Part shown: one piece after another, positions 37,239 to 44,891 of the stretch
Layout of the letters: each line of letters begins with the position of its first letter
Position numbering within the stretch: the stretch's first letter is position 1
NCBI RefSeq assembly: GCF_002777255.1
Contig: NZ_CP017634.1
Location: forward strand, 3,980,903-4,044,902
Origin: Candidatus Formimonas warabiya
GTDB taxonomy: Bacteria; Bacillota; Dehalobacteriia; Dehalobacteriales; Dehalobacteriaceae
DNA length: 64,000 nucleotides
Direction: 5' to 3'
The notes under the pieces: model-generated
The model's input: the letters and a program-made list of their open reading frames with translations, nothing else
Told to the model about the DNA's origin: nothing
Database searches by the model: none
Program-made: the position numbers and the translations under genes

Positions 37239-38284
37239 ATCAGGTAATGAAACCTCTTGAACCTAGGTATCACCGGGAAACTACCTTAAATGACCTGATC
37301 GACCGGCTTCTGGAGAAGGGGCTGTTCCTTACTGCCGACCTCATCATCGGCGTGGCGGGAATACCTCTGATCGGCATCAATCTCCGTCTTGTCTTAGCCG
37401 GCATGTCAACGATGCTCAGGTATGGCTTTTTGCGCGATTGGGATGAGGCCACGCGTGCCTGGGAGAGCGATCAACGCCGCAGGAAGGTCAACCAGGGCGA
37501 CCTGCGTCTCGAGAAAGAAGAACAGCTCCTTTGGTCAGGTTTTGCGGCCCACTGGTATGAGCAGGGGATCTATGCGGCCTGGAGACCGGGAACGATGCAT
37601 CTTACCAATCGTAGAATCGTCTTGGTCCGGCATGAACCCTATGAAGTGCTCCTTGAGTTACCCTACGGCGAAATAGAAAAGTTAGAGGTGGCAAAAAACA
37701 CCCACTTTACCGGTGAAGAGCGGGAAGAACTGCACCTGCTGCACCAGTCAGGTGATTGGAAAAAGATTCATGTGACCGAACTGAACCGGGTGCGGGAGCT
37801 GCTATCCCGGAACTTGGGTCTCAGCCTGGATGCCACAGGGGAAAAACAAGCCGGCACATTTCCGGCCAAGTGGTTTCGGGTTTGGCATCGGACCGAGAAG
37901 AAAACAGGCAGCCTCTGGCAGCCGGGGCGGTTTTGGATTGGGCAGGGCAGGCTGTTTTGGTCTGCCGGCCCGAAAGAGGGTCCCGTATTTTCCCTCTGGC
38001 CGCCGGACTTGCTGGAGTGTCGTGTGCACCGGGAAGACTTGGGTTTGGGACTCAATGATAAACCGGTCCTTAGCCTCCGTTACCTTTCCAAGACCGATCC
38101 GGAAACCGCCTGCTTTTCCGGTACAGAAGAAGTGCTTCTATATTGGCGGGAAATTTTGCAGTCCTTGCAGGGGGATGAACTGGAATTGTGCCCTGGCTGC
38201 GGGGCGCCGGGGGCCGCCCGGCGTTTGTTGGATGAAGGTTGCGGCAGGTGCGGGTGGCTGAGTCCCAGAAAACAAAAACCATAA
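37235..38284 (+). CDS. GvpA/J-fold protein fused to PH-like domains and a zinc ribbon
   Basis: The 349-residue protein begins with a GvpA/J domain (about 13-65: LNDLIDRLLEKGLFLTADLI, IPLIGINLRLVLAGMSTML). Two PH/GRAM-like segments follow: ligand-less strands GTMHLTNRRIVLVRHEP (about 125-140) with GEIEKLEVAK, and GRFWIGQGRLFWSAGP (about 228-245). The C-terminus is a zinc ribbon, CPGCGAPGAARRLLDEGCGR then CGW. PH-like domains often bind lipids or proteins. The protein could connect a GvpA-type shell to a membrane or cargo. It overlaps the GvpF/L gene (ATGA) and closes the operon. Confidence 0.8.
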   Translation: MNQVMKPLEPRYHRETTLNDLIDRLLEKGLFLTADLIIGVAGIPLIGINLRLVLAGMSTMLRYGFLRDWDEATRAWESDQRRRKVNQGDLRLEKEEQLLWSGFAAHWYEQGIYAAWRPGTMHLTNRRIVLVRHEPYEVLLELPYGEIEKLEVAKNTHFTGEEREELHLLHQSGDWKKIHVTELNRVRELLSRNLGLSLDATGEKQAGTFPAKWFRVWHRTEKKTGSLWQPGRFWIGQGRLFWSAGPKEGPVFSLWPPDLLECRVHREDLGLGLNDKPVLSLRYLSKTDPETACFSGTEEVLLYWREILQSLQGDELELCPGCGAPGAARRLLDEGCGRCGWLSPRKQKP

Positions 38285-38315
38285 AAGCAGAATTAGCTTA
38301 AAAGCGACACAAAGG

Positions 38316-38342
38316 GAAGGCGGAAAGGCCTTCTTTTTTTCT
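38316..38342 (+). terminator. Terminator of the gvp-like operon
   Basis: GAAGGC - GGAAAG - GCCTTC followed by seven T and more T-rich sequence. Confidence 0.8.
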
Positions 38343-38449
38343 TTTTTCAAAGAAGGATTGCAGAGAAAAGAGGGATTAGCCAATGAAATGATCAAAAAGA
38401 TCATGGTGTCAAAGGGCTTGTCCCAAGACATGGAGCCGATAAAAGGCTG

Positions 38450-38478
38450 TTGACTGGACAGGGAATTCTTGTTAAGAT
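38450..38478 (+). promoter_or_regulatory. Predicted promoter of the phasin operon
   Basis: TTGACT (38450-38455), a 17-base spacer and TAAGAT (38473-38478). A TetR-type operator follows within a few bases. Confidence 0.65.
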
Positions 38479-38481
38479 TAA

Positions 38482-38495
38482 TACGGACGTCCGAA
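38482..38495 (+). promoter_or_regulatory. Putative TetR-family operator at the phasin promoter
   Basis: TACGGACGTCCGAA, containing the palindrome CGGACGTCCG. It matches 13 of 14 bases of the site at the tetR promoter (43289-43302, minus strand) and occupies the same place relative to the -10 box. Confidence 0.55.
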
Positions 38496-38620
38496 CGCTT
38501 TGGGCGCACAGGATGACAACGTCATCCAAAAAGGTCAGGATGATGCGATTGATATTCGGATTTAGGGGCAAGATATTTCTGTATGCTTACTTTATGGATA
38601 AAAAAACAGGAGGGTCTTTT

Positions 38621-38959
38621 ATGACAAATTTGTTGGAAAAATCAATTTATCTGGGCCTAGGCATGTTTATGCATTCCCGGGAAAAGGTGGAAGAATTAGT
38701 GGAAGAACTGGTGAATAAAGGGGAAATAGCCAAAAAAGATGCCCAACACTTTGCGGTTGATCTGATCAAAAAAGGAGAAGAACAGAGAGAGGAATTCAAG
38801 AAGTTAATCGCCGACGAGATCAGGGCAGCCTTAGACCAAATGAATATTGCCAGTAAGGGAGATATCGTGAGCAAAAAAGAAATTGGGGAAATTGTCCGGG
38901 ACCAAATTATCCAAGTTTTGCAGGAGCAAGGACTTACAAAAAAGGAAAATGAAAAATAA
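38621..38959 (+). CDS. Phasin-like coiled-coil protein
   Basis: The 112-residue protein begins MTNLLEKSIYLGLGMFMHSR and is followed by long amphipathic helices (EKVEELVEELVNKGEIAKKD; FKKLIADEIRAALDQMNI). This is the layout of the small phasin-family/poly(R)-hydroxyalkanoate granule-associated-like proteins that often precede UbiB kinase genes in Bacillota. No PHA synthase is in the window, so a granule role is unproven. The ATG at 38621 follows CAGGAGGG. It leads a five-gene run under a TetR-type operator. Confidence 0.7.
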   Translation: MTNLLEKSIYLGLGMFMHSREKVEELVEELVNKGEIAKKDAQHFAVDLIKKGEEQREEFKKLIADEIRAALDQMNIASKGDIVSKKEIGEIVRDQIIQVLQEQGLTKKENEK

Positions 38960-39036
38960 TGCCGGGTAGATGAACCCCATTTTTCCCGTATCACAGTGCC
39001 GAAAGACAAGGGAAATTTGGCAAGACGAAAGTAACC

Positions 39037-40740
39037 ATGGATAGGGATGATAGCACGATAAACAGGCGGGATCATATAAAAAGGTATCAAGAAATCGTTA
39101 CTGTTTTTGCCAAACATGGATTTGGCGTACTGATAGAACAGTTGGGGATTTTCCGTTATTTAAAAATCAGAAAAAGATTTTCAAATCCGGGGGATAATCC
39201 TGGGACCAGGATTTCCACCGGGGAAAGGTTAAAATTGTCTTGTGAAGAATTGGGGCCCACCTTTATCAAAATAGGACAGCTTTTGAGCACCCGGTCGGAC
39301 ATTTTTCCTCCGGACATCACGGAAGAACTGGAAAAGCTCCAGGATTTTGTACCGCCCTTTCCTTTTGAGGATGTGAGAGCGTTAATTGAAGATGAATTTG
39401 AAGATCACCTGGAACATATATTTCAAGAGTTTCATCAGGAACCTCTGGCGGCGGCCTCGGTATCCCAGGTTCACTACGCCAGATTGCATGCCGGGAAACC
39501 GGTGGCGGTAAAAGTGCAAAGGCCGGGCATAGAGAAGAACGTAGAGCTTGATTTGAGTATCCTCAAAGACTTGGCCCATTTTCTCGATCAGCATACCCAC
39601 TATGGTAAAATGTATGACTTTCATAATATGGTACGGGAACTGGAAAATACCCTGAGAGATGAGCTAAACTTCATGAAAGAGGCAGAAAATGCCGAAACGT
39701 TTCGGAAAAACCTAAGGCAGGATCAGGGCATCAAAATTCCGGACATCAAATGGATGTACACGACAAAACGTGTGCTGACCATGGAATACATTCAAGGGAG
39801 CAGAATCACCAGCTTTGACGAGCTTGATACAAGGGGGATTGATCGAACCATCGTGGCAAAAAATCTCGCCACATCCCTTTTTCAGCAAATCCTCCGGGAC
39901 GGATTTTTTCATGCGGACCCCCATCCGGGAAATATTCTGGTTTTACCGGATCATACCGTGGTCTTGTTGGATTTGGGTATGGTAGGCCGGCTGAGCGAAA
40001 AGCGCAAAACCCTGTTTTTAAATCTATTTATCGGTGTTGGCACCGGAAACACCAGAAAGGTGATCAAAGCCATTGCCGGACTCAATACCATGAATCAGAG
40101 AGTGGGCTTGAAGAAGTTTGAAAAAGATATGGACATCTTAGTGGACCGCTATTTGACCATGCCATTAAATCAGATTAAGGTAGGGGAAGTTTTGCATGAA
40201 ATTTTTAAACTGGCCATGAAGTACCATGTGAAGATCCCCCAAGAATTCACCTTGTTGGCAAAGACTCTGGCCACCCTGCAGGGTGTGGTGGAAAAGCTGG
40301 ATCCCAGTCTGAACGTATTGGATGTGATCAAACCGATCACCAATAAATTAGTGTACCAAACCTGGTCGGTCCCTAAAATCGGTCATAGAGCGATGAGAGT
40401 TTTATTCGATTACCAGGATTTGCTAAGCGAATTTCCGGTGATCATGGCTGATTTTTTGAAAAAAGTGGAAGATGATGATTTTTCCCTGCAATGGGAAATC
40501 AAAAATATGGAACAGATTCAACAGCGCTTTGACAAAGTTGCGAACCGGATCGTATTTAGTCTGGTTTTGCTTTCCTTGAGTATCGTCATTGCGGGCATTC
40601 TCATCGGTTCCGGGATCAGTGCCAGTTCCGGGGCGGAAATGTATCTCTTAAACATGACCGTTTTAAAAATAGGGTTTTTTCTGGCCATTCTAATTATTGC
40701 CGGTTTAGTTGGGTCCATTCTGAAATCAAAAGGGTTTTAG
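39037..40740 (+). CDS. ABC1/UbiB/AarF family atypical kinase
   Basis: The 567-residue membrane-anchored kinase-like ATPase shows the family KxGQ motif (GPTFIKIGQLLSTRSDIF), the A-rich nucleotide loop (AAASVSQVHYAR), the lysine in VAVKVQRPGI, and the catalytic and metal motifs FHADPHPGNILV and LLDLGMVGRL. Two membrane helices close the protein (about 505-530 and 540-563). UbiB proteins help handle isoprenoid lipids such as quinones. No quinone genes are nearby, so the lipid target is open. The ATG at 39037 has only a weak ribosome site. Confidence 0.9.
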   Translation: MDRDDSTINRRDHIKRYQEIVTVFAKHGFGVLIEQLGIFRYLKIRKRFSNPGDNPGTRISTGERLKLSCEELGPTFIKIGQLLSTRSDIFPPDITEELEKLQDFVPPFPFEDVRALIEDEFEDHLEHIFQEFHQEPLAAASVSQVHYARLHAGKPVAVKVQRPGIEKNVELDLSILKDLAHFLDQHTHYGKMYDFHNMVRELENTLRDELNFMKEAENAETFRKNLRQDQGIKIPDIKWMYTTKRVLTMEYIQGSRITSFDELDTRGIDRTIVAKNLATSLFQQILRDGFFHADPHPGNILVLPDHTVVLLDLGMVGRLSEKRKTLFLNLFIGVGTGNTRKVIKAIAGLNTMNQRVGLKKFEKDMDILVDRYLTMPLNQIKVGEVLHEIFKLAMKYHVKIPQEFTLLAKTLATLQGVVEKLDPSLNVLDVIKPITNKLVYQTWSVPKIGHRAMRVLFDYQDLLSEFPVIMADFLKKVEDDDFSLQWEIKNMEQIQQRFDKVANRIVFSLVLLSLSIVIAGILIGSGISASSGAEMYLLNMTVLKIGFFLAILIIAGLVGSILKSKGF

Positions 40741-40755
40741 GGAGGGGGAAAAATT

Positions 40756-41487
40756 GTGGATAGCTTTAGAGATGCCCTGCTGTTTTTTGCCATATATTCC
40801 TTCTTAGGGTGGTTGCTGGAAACGGTATTCGCCAGCGTCAGGGAAAAAAGATGGATCAACAGAGGCTTTCTCACCGCCTGTTTTTGTCCCATCTATGGGT
40901 TCGGGGCCCTGATCATCATTCAAATATCTCAATGGATGGAGCGCTTTTCTCCGGATCCAGGCACCGGGTTGCTGCTTAGTATTTTGCTTTCCGTGGTGCT
41001 GGTTACGGCATTGGAATATATAACCGGCTTTGCCATGGATAAGATTTTTCACTTTACTTGGTGGGATTATCATGATGAGCCGGCAAATCTTCACGGCTAT
41101 ATCTGTTTAAAATATTCCCTGATCTGGGGTGTCCTGTCCTATCTGGTCCTGGTCGTAATCCAACCCGGCATTTCAGGGACGGTTTTATTCATACCCGTGT
41201 TGATCAAAAATTATTTGGGTCTAGGCCTGATCCTCTACCTGATCGTTGACACCACGAAATCGGTGATGGAAGCCTGGGATTTAAAAGATGTCATTCTCAA
41301 TTATGCAAAATTCCCTGTTCATAAATATCGGGCCAAGATCATGCGTTATCAGCGCTTTTTTCACGCTTTTCCCCGACTATTAGTCCTTAATGCAGAAATC
41401 GTCAACCGGGATGTAAGGAGTATTATCCATGGCGGCATTGATACAATTAAAGATGAGCTTAAAAGCAGATTCCAGCACTTTCAGTGA
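40756..41487 (+). CDS. CmpB-type (putative ABC transporter type IV) membrane protein
   Basis: The 243-residue protein has five or six membrane segments. The family block is FLGWLLETVFASVREKRWIN, with GFLTACFCPIYGFGALIII and the motif WDYHDEPANLHGYICLKYSL. These match the CmpB/putative ABC-transporter type IV family, whose transport role is not established. The GTG at 40756 follows GGAGGGGG. Its 3' end overlaps the HD gene by 59 bases. Confidence 0.8.
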   Translation: MDSFRDALLFFAIYSFLGWLLETVFASVREKRWINRGFLTACFCPIYGFGALIIIQISQWMERFSPDPGTGLLLSILLSVVLVTALEYITGFAMDKIFHFTWWDYHDEPANLHGYICLKYSLIWGVLSYLVLVVIQPGISGTVLFIPVLIKNYLGLGLILYLIVDTTKSVMEAWDLKDVILNYAKFPVHKYRAKIMRYQRFFHAFPRLLVLNAEIVNRDVRSIIHGGIDTIKDELKSRFQHFQ

Positions 41488-41917
41488 ATATCACAAGTGC
41501 ATCAGCGATTTAATAGAAAATGACATCGTTTGGGCCATGAGCGGATTTAAGCACCATGGCAATATCACCTGCCTGGAGCACAGCGTCCATGTGTCATACA
41601 AAAGTTTTTTGATGTGCAAGTCTCTGGGACTCGACTATCGATCCGCGGCCCGGGGCGGTCTGCTGCACGATTTGTTTTTGTATGACTGGCACCGGACAAA
41701 ACCCGCTCAGGGATGGCATGGCCTTGTTCATCCTTTGATTGCCTTGGAAAACGCCAATAAAAATTTTTCTTTGAATAAAATAGAAAAAGATATCATCATC
41801 AAGCATATGTGGCCCTTAACGATGAATTTGCCCAGGTATAAAGAATCTTTTATTGTTCTCTTGGTAGATAAGTATTGTGCCTTGGTAGAAAGCATGAAAT
41901 TTAGCAGAGCCAGATGA
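41429..41917 (+). CDS. HD-domain phosphohydrolase-like protein
   Basis: The 162-residue protein carries the HD metal-binding pattern: H in CLEHSVHVS, the HD pair in GLLHDLFLYDWH, a later H in GLVHPLIALENA, and a D in LLVDKYCALVES. HD proteins hydrolyse phosphate esters or nucleotides; the substrate is unknown. The ATG at 41429 lies inside the preceding gene after AAGGAG, so translation is probably coupled; an internal ATG at 41453 is an alternative. Confidence 0.8.
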   Translation: MAALIQLKMSLKADSSTFSEYHKCISDLIENDIVWAMSGFKHHGNITCLEHSVHVSYKSFLMCKSLGLDYRSAARGGLLHDLFLYDWHRTKPAQGWHGLVHPLIALENANKNFSLNKIEKDIIIKHMWPLTMNLPRYKESFIVLLVDKYCALVESMKFSRAR

Positions 41918-42003
41918 ATGGTGCAGAAAATTATGACATAAAAGCGGGCTGGCGTGTAAGAACGTGCGGATATTCTTGATTTGATAGGAGAGATTAGGCC
42001 AAA

Positions 42004-42543
42004 ATGAATTTGACAAACAAAATCAATATGGCAAGAATTTCTCTCGTACCGGTTATTGTGATGATCCTGCTGGTCAGAACTCCCCTCTATGTAGACTATT
42101 TAGCCGCAGCGGTTTTTGTTTTTGTGGTCGGGACAGGCGCTTTGACGAGGTACATCACCCGGTCCCATAAACAAATTACCAATGGGAATAGATTTTTGGA
42201 CCGTATGGTTGATAAATTGCTGATATTGGCGGTTTTGATTTCTTTCGTGGAAATGGGACGGATCAAAGCGTGGATCGTCATCATCCTAGTGGGCGGAGAA
42301 TTTGCCGTTTCCGGTCTAAGAGCAATTGCCGCCGGAGAAGGAATGATTGTTTCTCCGTCAAGATGGGATCAATATAGCGTGATCTCTCAAAGTGTTGCCA
42401 TTGTGGCAAGCCTGGTGCGTGATTTTCCCTTGGGCGGGGGGAATATCCATTTTAGCGCTTTTTTATTTTATCTTGCTGTACTGTTTTCTATCCTCTCAGG
42501 AGGAGAGGAGTTTTTGAAAGTAAAAAAGTTTTTCGAAAATTGA
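42004..42543 (+). CDS. PgsA-like CDP-alcohol phosphatidyltransferase homologue with degraded active site
   Basis: The 179-residue protein starts MNLTNKINMARISLVPVIVM, as in PgsA, and has several membrane helices. The CDP-alcohol phosphotransferase motif should read D-x2-D-G-x2-A-R-x8-G-x3-D-x3-D. Here the aligned stretch is GTGALTRYITRSHKQITNGN then RFLDRMVDK: the first two Asp, the Gly, the Ala and the second Gly are replaced, and only the last two Asp and the Arg remain. It is likely inactive as a transferase or has a changed role. The ATG at 42004 follows TAGGAGAG at some distance. It ends the phasin-ubiB run. Confidence 0.75.
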   Translation: MNLTNKINMARISLVPVIVMILLVRTPLYVDYLAAAVFVFVVGTGALTRYITRSHKQITNGNRFLDRMVDKLLILAVLISFVEMGRIKAWIVIILVGGEFAVSGLRAIAAGEGMIVSPSRWDQYSVISQSVAIVASLVRDFPLGGGNIHFSAFLFYLAVLFSILSGGEEFLKVKKFFEN

Positions 42544-42569
42544 AGGGGAACCAGATCAACTCCATCTGT

Positions 42570-43151
42570 TTATTCAAATAGGATTTGAATGGCATTGATG
42601 GAACCGGCGACAGTTTCTTCTTCATAATCAAGAGTAGCCTGGAGGGCAGTGCCCAGCAAGGTGCCCAATATCATTCTGGCCAATGCTTTAGAAGAATATT
42701 TTTCGAATTTTTCTTTTACGGAAGCATTGCGCACAATATGAGTTTCGATTAAATTAGATAGATCCTGATACAGATGGCACAGTAAGGAGCGAAAAGAGGA
42801 GGCCCAAAGAGCCATGCCGGTAAAATCGTAAAGAAGTTTAAATATTTCCGGGTTTTTTTTCAACATTTCTTGAAAATAATTGATGAGATAGGAGATCTTT
42901 TCTTTGGCGGTGGTCCCTTTTTTCAGATCGTGCTCAACTTCATGGAGATACTTCTGGATGGCCATTTCTATGACTTCTCTAAACAAGCCTTCCTTGTTTT
43001 TATAGTAGTAATTTAATTGACTCAATACTACCCCTGCTTCATCCGCAATATCCCGCAAGGACACATTTGCATATCCCTTTGATGCGATGCATTGATAGGC
43101 TGCATTCAGGATTTTTTGCGATTGGCTGATCTCGGGTGCTTTTTCCCTCAT
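42570..43151 (-). CDS. TetR/AcrR family transcriptional regulator
   Basis: The 193-residue repressor has an N-terminal HTH (QKILNAAYQCIASKGYANVS, LRDIADEAGVVLSQLNYYYK) and a ligand domain. It is convergent with the pgsA-like gene. Its own promoter carries an operator (43287-43306) immediately after the -10 box. A matching operator sits at the phasin promoter, so it probably represses itself and the phasin-ubiB operon. The ligand is unknown; TetR proteins beside lipid-related genes often sense acyl-CoA or fatty acids. Confidence 0.88.
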   Translation of the reverse strand: MREKAPEISQSQKILNAAYQCIASKGYANVSLRDIADEAGVVLSQLNYYYKNKEGLFREVIEMAIQKYLHEVEHDLKKGTTAKEKISYLINYFQEMLKKNPEIFKLLYDFTGMALWASSFRSLLCHLYQDLSNLIETHIVRNASVKEKFEKYSSKALARMILGTLLGTALQATLDYEEETVAGSINAIQILFE

Positions 43152-43286
43152 TTAATTACCCCTCAGTTTGGTTTCGGTATTAAAGTTTTTCAGGCGGCGA
43201 TTAAGGCTGGAATGCCGGATTCTTCGGACGGGTCTTGACCCATCCTGAACCGAACAGGTTTCTTAGAAAAGCCTGTCCTTCCATCG

Positions 43287-43306
43287 ATTCGGACGTCTGT
43301 ACGAAT
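43287..43306 (-). promoter_or_regulatory. TetR autoregulatory operator
   Basis: Imperfect inverted repeat ATTCGGACGTCTGTACGAAT, 14 of 20 positions symmetric, lying two bases downstream of the tetR -10 box. Confidence 0.55.
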
Positions 43307-43308
43307 CA

Positions 43309-43337
43309 AGTTTAGCAAAGATTACCTTTCTCGTCAA
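43309..43337 (-). promoter_or_regulatory. Predicted tetR promoter
   Basis: On the minus strand: TTGACG (43337-43332), a 17-base spacer and TAAACT (43314-43309). Confidence 0.65.
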
Positions 43338-43399
43338 CTAGGGATATGATCGGGAAAAACATAGAATAGGTGATAACAACAGACTCTATTGATTGAAAA

Positions 43400-43433
43400 G
43401 GTTTCCCGGCTCCGGCCGAGGGACCTTCTTTTA
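43400..43433 (+). terminator. Terminator-like hairpin at left edge of the sigma-54 module
   Basis: GGTTTCCCGGC - TCCG - GCCGAGGGACC followed by TTCTTTT. It has the same loop and nearly the same stem as the terminator after the BCCT gene (53865), yet no plus-strand gene lies just upstream. Confidence 0.6.
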
Positions 43434-43436
43434 TTG

Positions 43437-43486
43437 TGGAAACAATAGTTTCCATCTGGAAGCAAAAGCAGAAACAATTGTTTCCA
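43437..43486 (+). promoter_or_regulatory. Two TyrR-box-like enhancer sites
   Basis: TGGAAA-CAATAG-TTTCCA (43437-43454) and CAGAAA-CAATTG-TTTCCA (43469-43486), centres 32 bases (three helical turns) apart. They lie about 117 and 85 bases before the predicted sigma-54 start site. The 6-N6-6 layout equals the TyrR box TGTAAA-N6-TTTACA. Confidence 0.65.
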
Positions 43487-43535
43487 CGGGGGATATTGAT
43501 TTGAACAAAATCCTTGGCAGCCAGGGGATGATATG

Positions 43536-43552
43536 TTGGCATGAGATTTGCT
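43536..43552 (+). promoter_or_regulatory. Sigma-54 (-24/-12) promoter
   Basis: TTGGCATGAGATTTGCT with GG at 43538-43539 and GC at 43550-43551, the exact spacing. It agrees well with the consensus TGGCACG-N4-TTGC. It drives the gene at 43596 and probably the genes after it. Confidence 0.8.
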
Positions 43553-43595
43553 CTGAGACTTTGATAAAAAACTAGTTTAAAAAGGAGAGAGCATC

Positions 43596-44858
43596 ATGAA
43601 TCGGGATCTTTTCAAGCTTGACCTGACTGGAGTGGAAGAAGTAAACCGGTATTTAACTGATCCGAATAATCCTCTCATGAATGATGTGCTGCGCATGGTA
43701 GCAAAGTACGGCACTGTACAAGAAATTAATGCGTGTGCCCAAAAGGCCCGGGACTTGTCGCGCATTCTGGAGCGCCTGCAAAATATGAAGTCCCCGTACT
43801 ATGAAGATTTAAAATGGCTTATGGCGGAAAGAGATAAGGGATCGTTCATTTCTGTGTCCCGGTACCGGGAAAATATGCTGGGCAGGGACGCCGGGAAAAT
43901 GAATTTTGATGAAGCCAGAGCGGTAACCCTGGAAATCAGTGCCCTGCAATATTTTCCCTGGTTGATCAGAGAAGCGGAACAGGCGATCGCCCAGCAGGAA
44001 ATCATGCCGGGAAGGTATATTCGGGTCCGTAAGATGAAGGAGCAGGAATCTGACCAGGGAGATACCATGGCCATGGTTGGTGCCATGCAAATTATGGGGG
44101 CAACTTGGGTGGAGACTTTGGATACCAAAGGAACCGACGGCTCAAATGTACATTTGGGCGGGCCGGAGACCATTACCGGCTATTTTGGGGGAATCGGCCA
44201 GCCCAATGAGCACCCCCTGCAGTGGATCGATGAAGTCCTTTATTATTATACCCATTACGGCATTGATCAGGTCTTAAATATTAACCCGGGTACCGTTCTT
44301 CTGGGATACCTGCTTCATCGGTTGGGCATCGACATTAAGTTTAAGATTTCCGTATTTATGGGGAATGATAATCCCTTTTCCGTATTATGGACCTTGATGA
44401 TGGCCCGACTATTTGCCCGCGAGGATCAATCGACCCCACTGGTAGGCTTTAATCTAGCCAATTCCGTAAATGCCAAAACGATTATTACAAGCTCGGAAAT
44501 CAGGCATAAGCTGGGATTTGAAAATAAGGTGCGCTTGGAACACCATATTACCGAAACCTATAAAAGTATAGTCTGCCAGCCCTATAACCGGAGAAAGGAG
44601 CTTTTGGAGGTTGCTTCGACCGTTCCGAATATTTCCGCCAAGCACGAAGGGGGTGAATGGGAGATTGAAGCAACGCGTGAGCATCCTTCCGATATCCTGG
44701 ACTATTTCCGTACGAAGGATGAGTTGCAAGCCTCAGAAGAGATGGCATTGCTGGAGCAAAATTATCTGGATAAACATCATTCCGTAAACCTTACGGCCCA
44801 GGCTCTTACCAAACAAGGAATCGGATTTATCGGCGCCGCTAACCTGCATCGCAGATAA
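43596..44858 (+). CDS. Conserved-looking protein of unknown function, 420 residues
   Basis: I do not recognise the family. The soluble protein begins MNRDLFKLDLTGVEEVNRYL and has no signal or membrane segment. Notable blocks are QGDTMAMVGAMQIMGATWVE, NVHLGGPETITGYFGGIG, LNINPGTVLLGYLLHRLGID and VGFNLANSVNAK. The alternating strand/helix pattern with Gly turns could be a TIM-barrel-like enzyme. It is the first gene after the sigma-54 promoter and is followed by an amino-acid dehydrogenase and panB, so an enzymatic step in the same pathway is likely. The ATG at 43596 follows AAGGAGAG. Confidence 0.75.
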   Translation: MNRDLFKLDLTGVEEVNRYLTDPNNPLMNDVLRMVAKYGTVQEINACAQKARDLSRILERLQNMKSPYYEDLKWLMAERDKGSFISVSRYRENMLGRDAGKMNFDEARAVTLEISALQYFPWLIREAEQAIAQQEIMPGRYIRVRKMKEQESDQGDTMAMVGAMQIMGATWVETLDTKGTDGSNVHLGGPETITGYFGGIGQPNEHPLQWIDEVLYYYTHYGIDQVLNINPGTVLLGYLLHRLGIDIKFKISVFMGNDNPFSVLWTLMMARLFAREDQSTPLVGFNLANSVNAKTIITSSEIRHKLGFENKVRLEHHITETYKSIVCQPYNRRKELLEVASTVPNISAKHEGGEWEIEATREHPSDILDYFRTKDELQASEEMALLEQNYLDKHHSVNLTAQALTKQGIGFIGAANLHRR

Positions 44859-44891
44859 GAAAAATTTTAGGATATTATACGAGGAGGAAAC

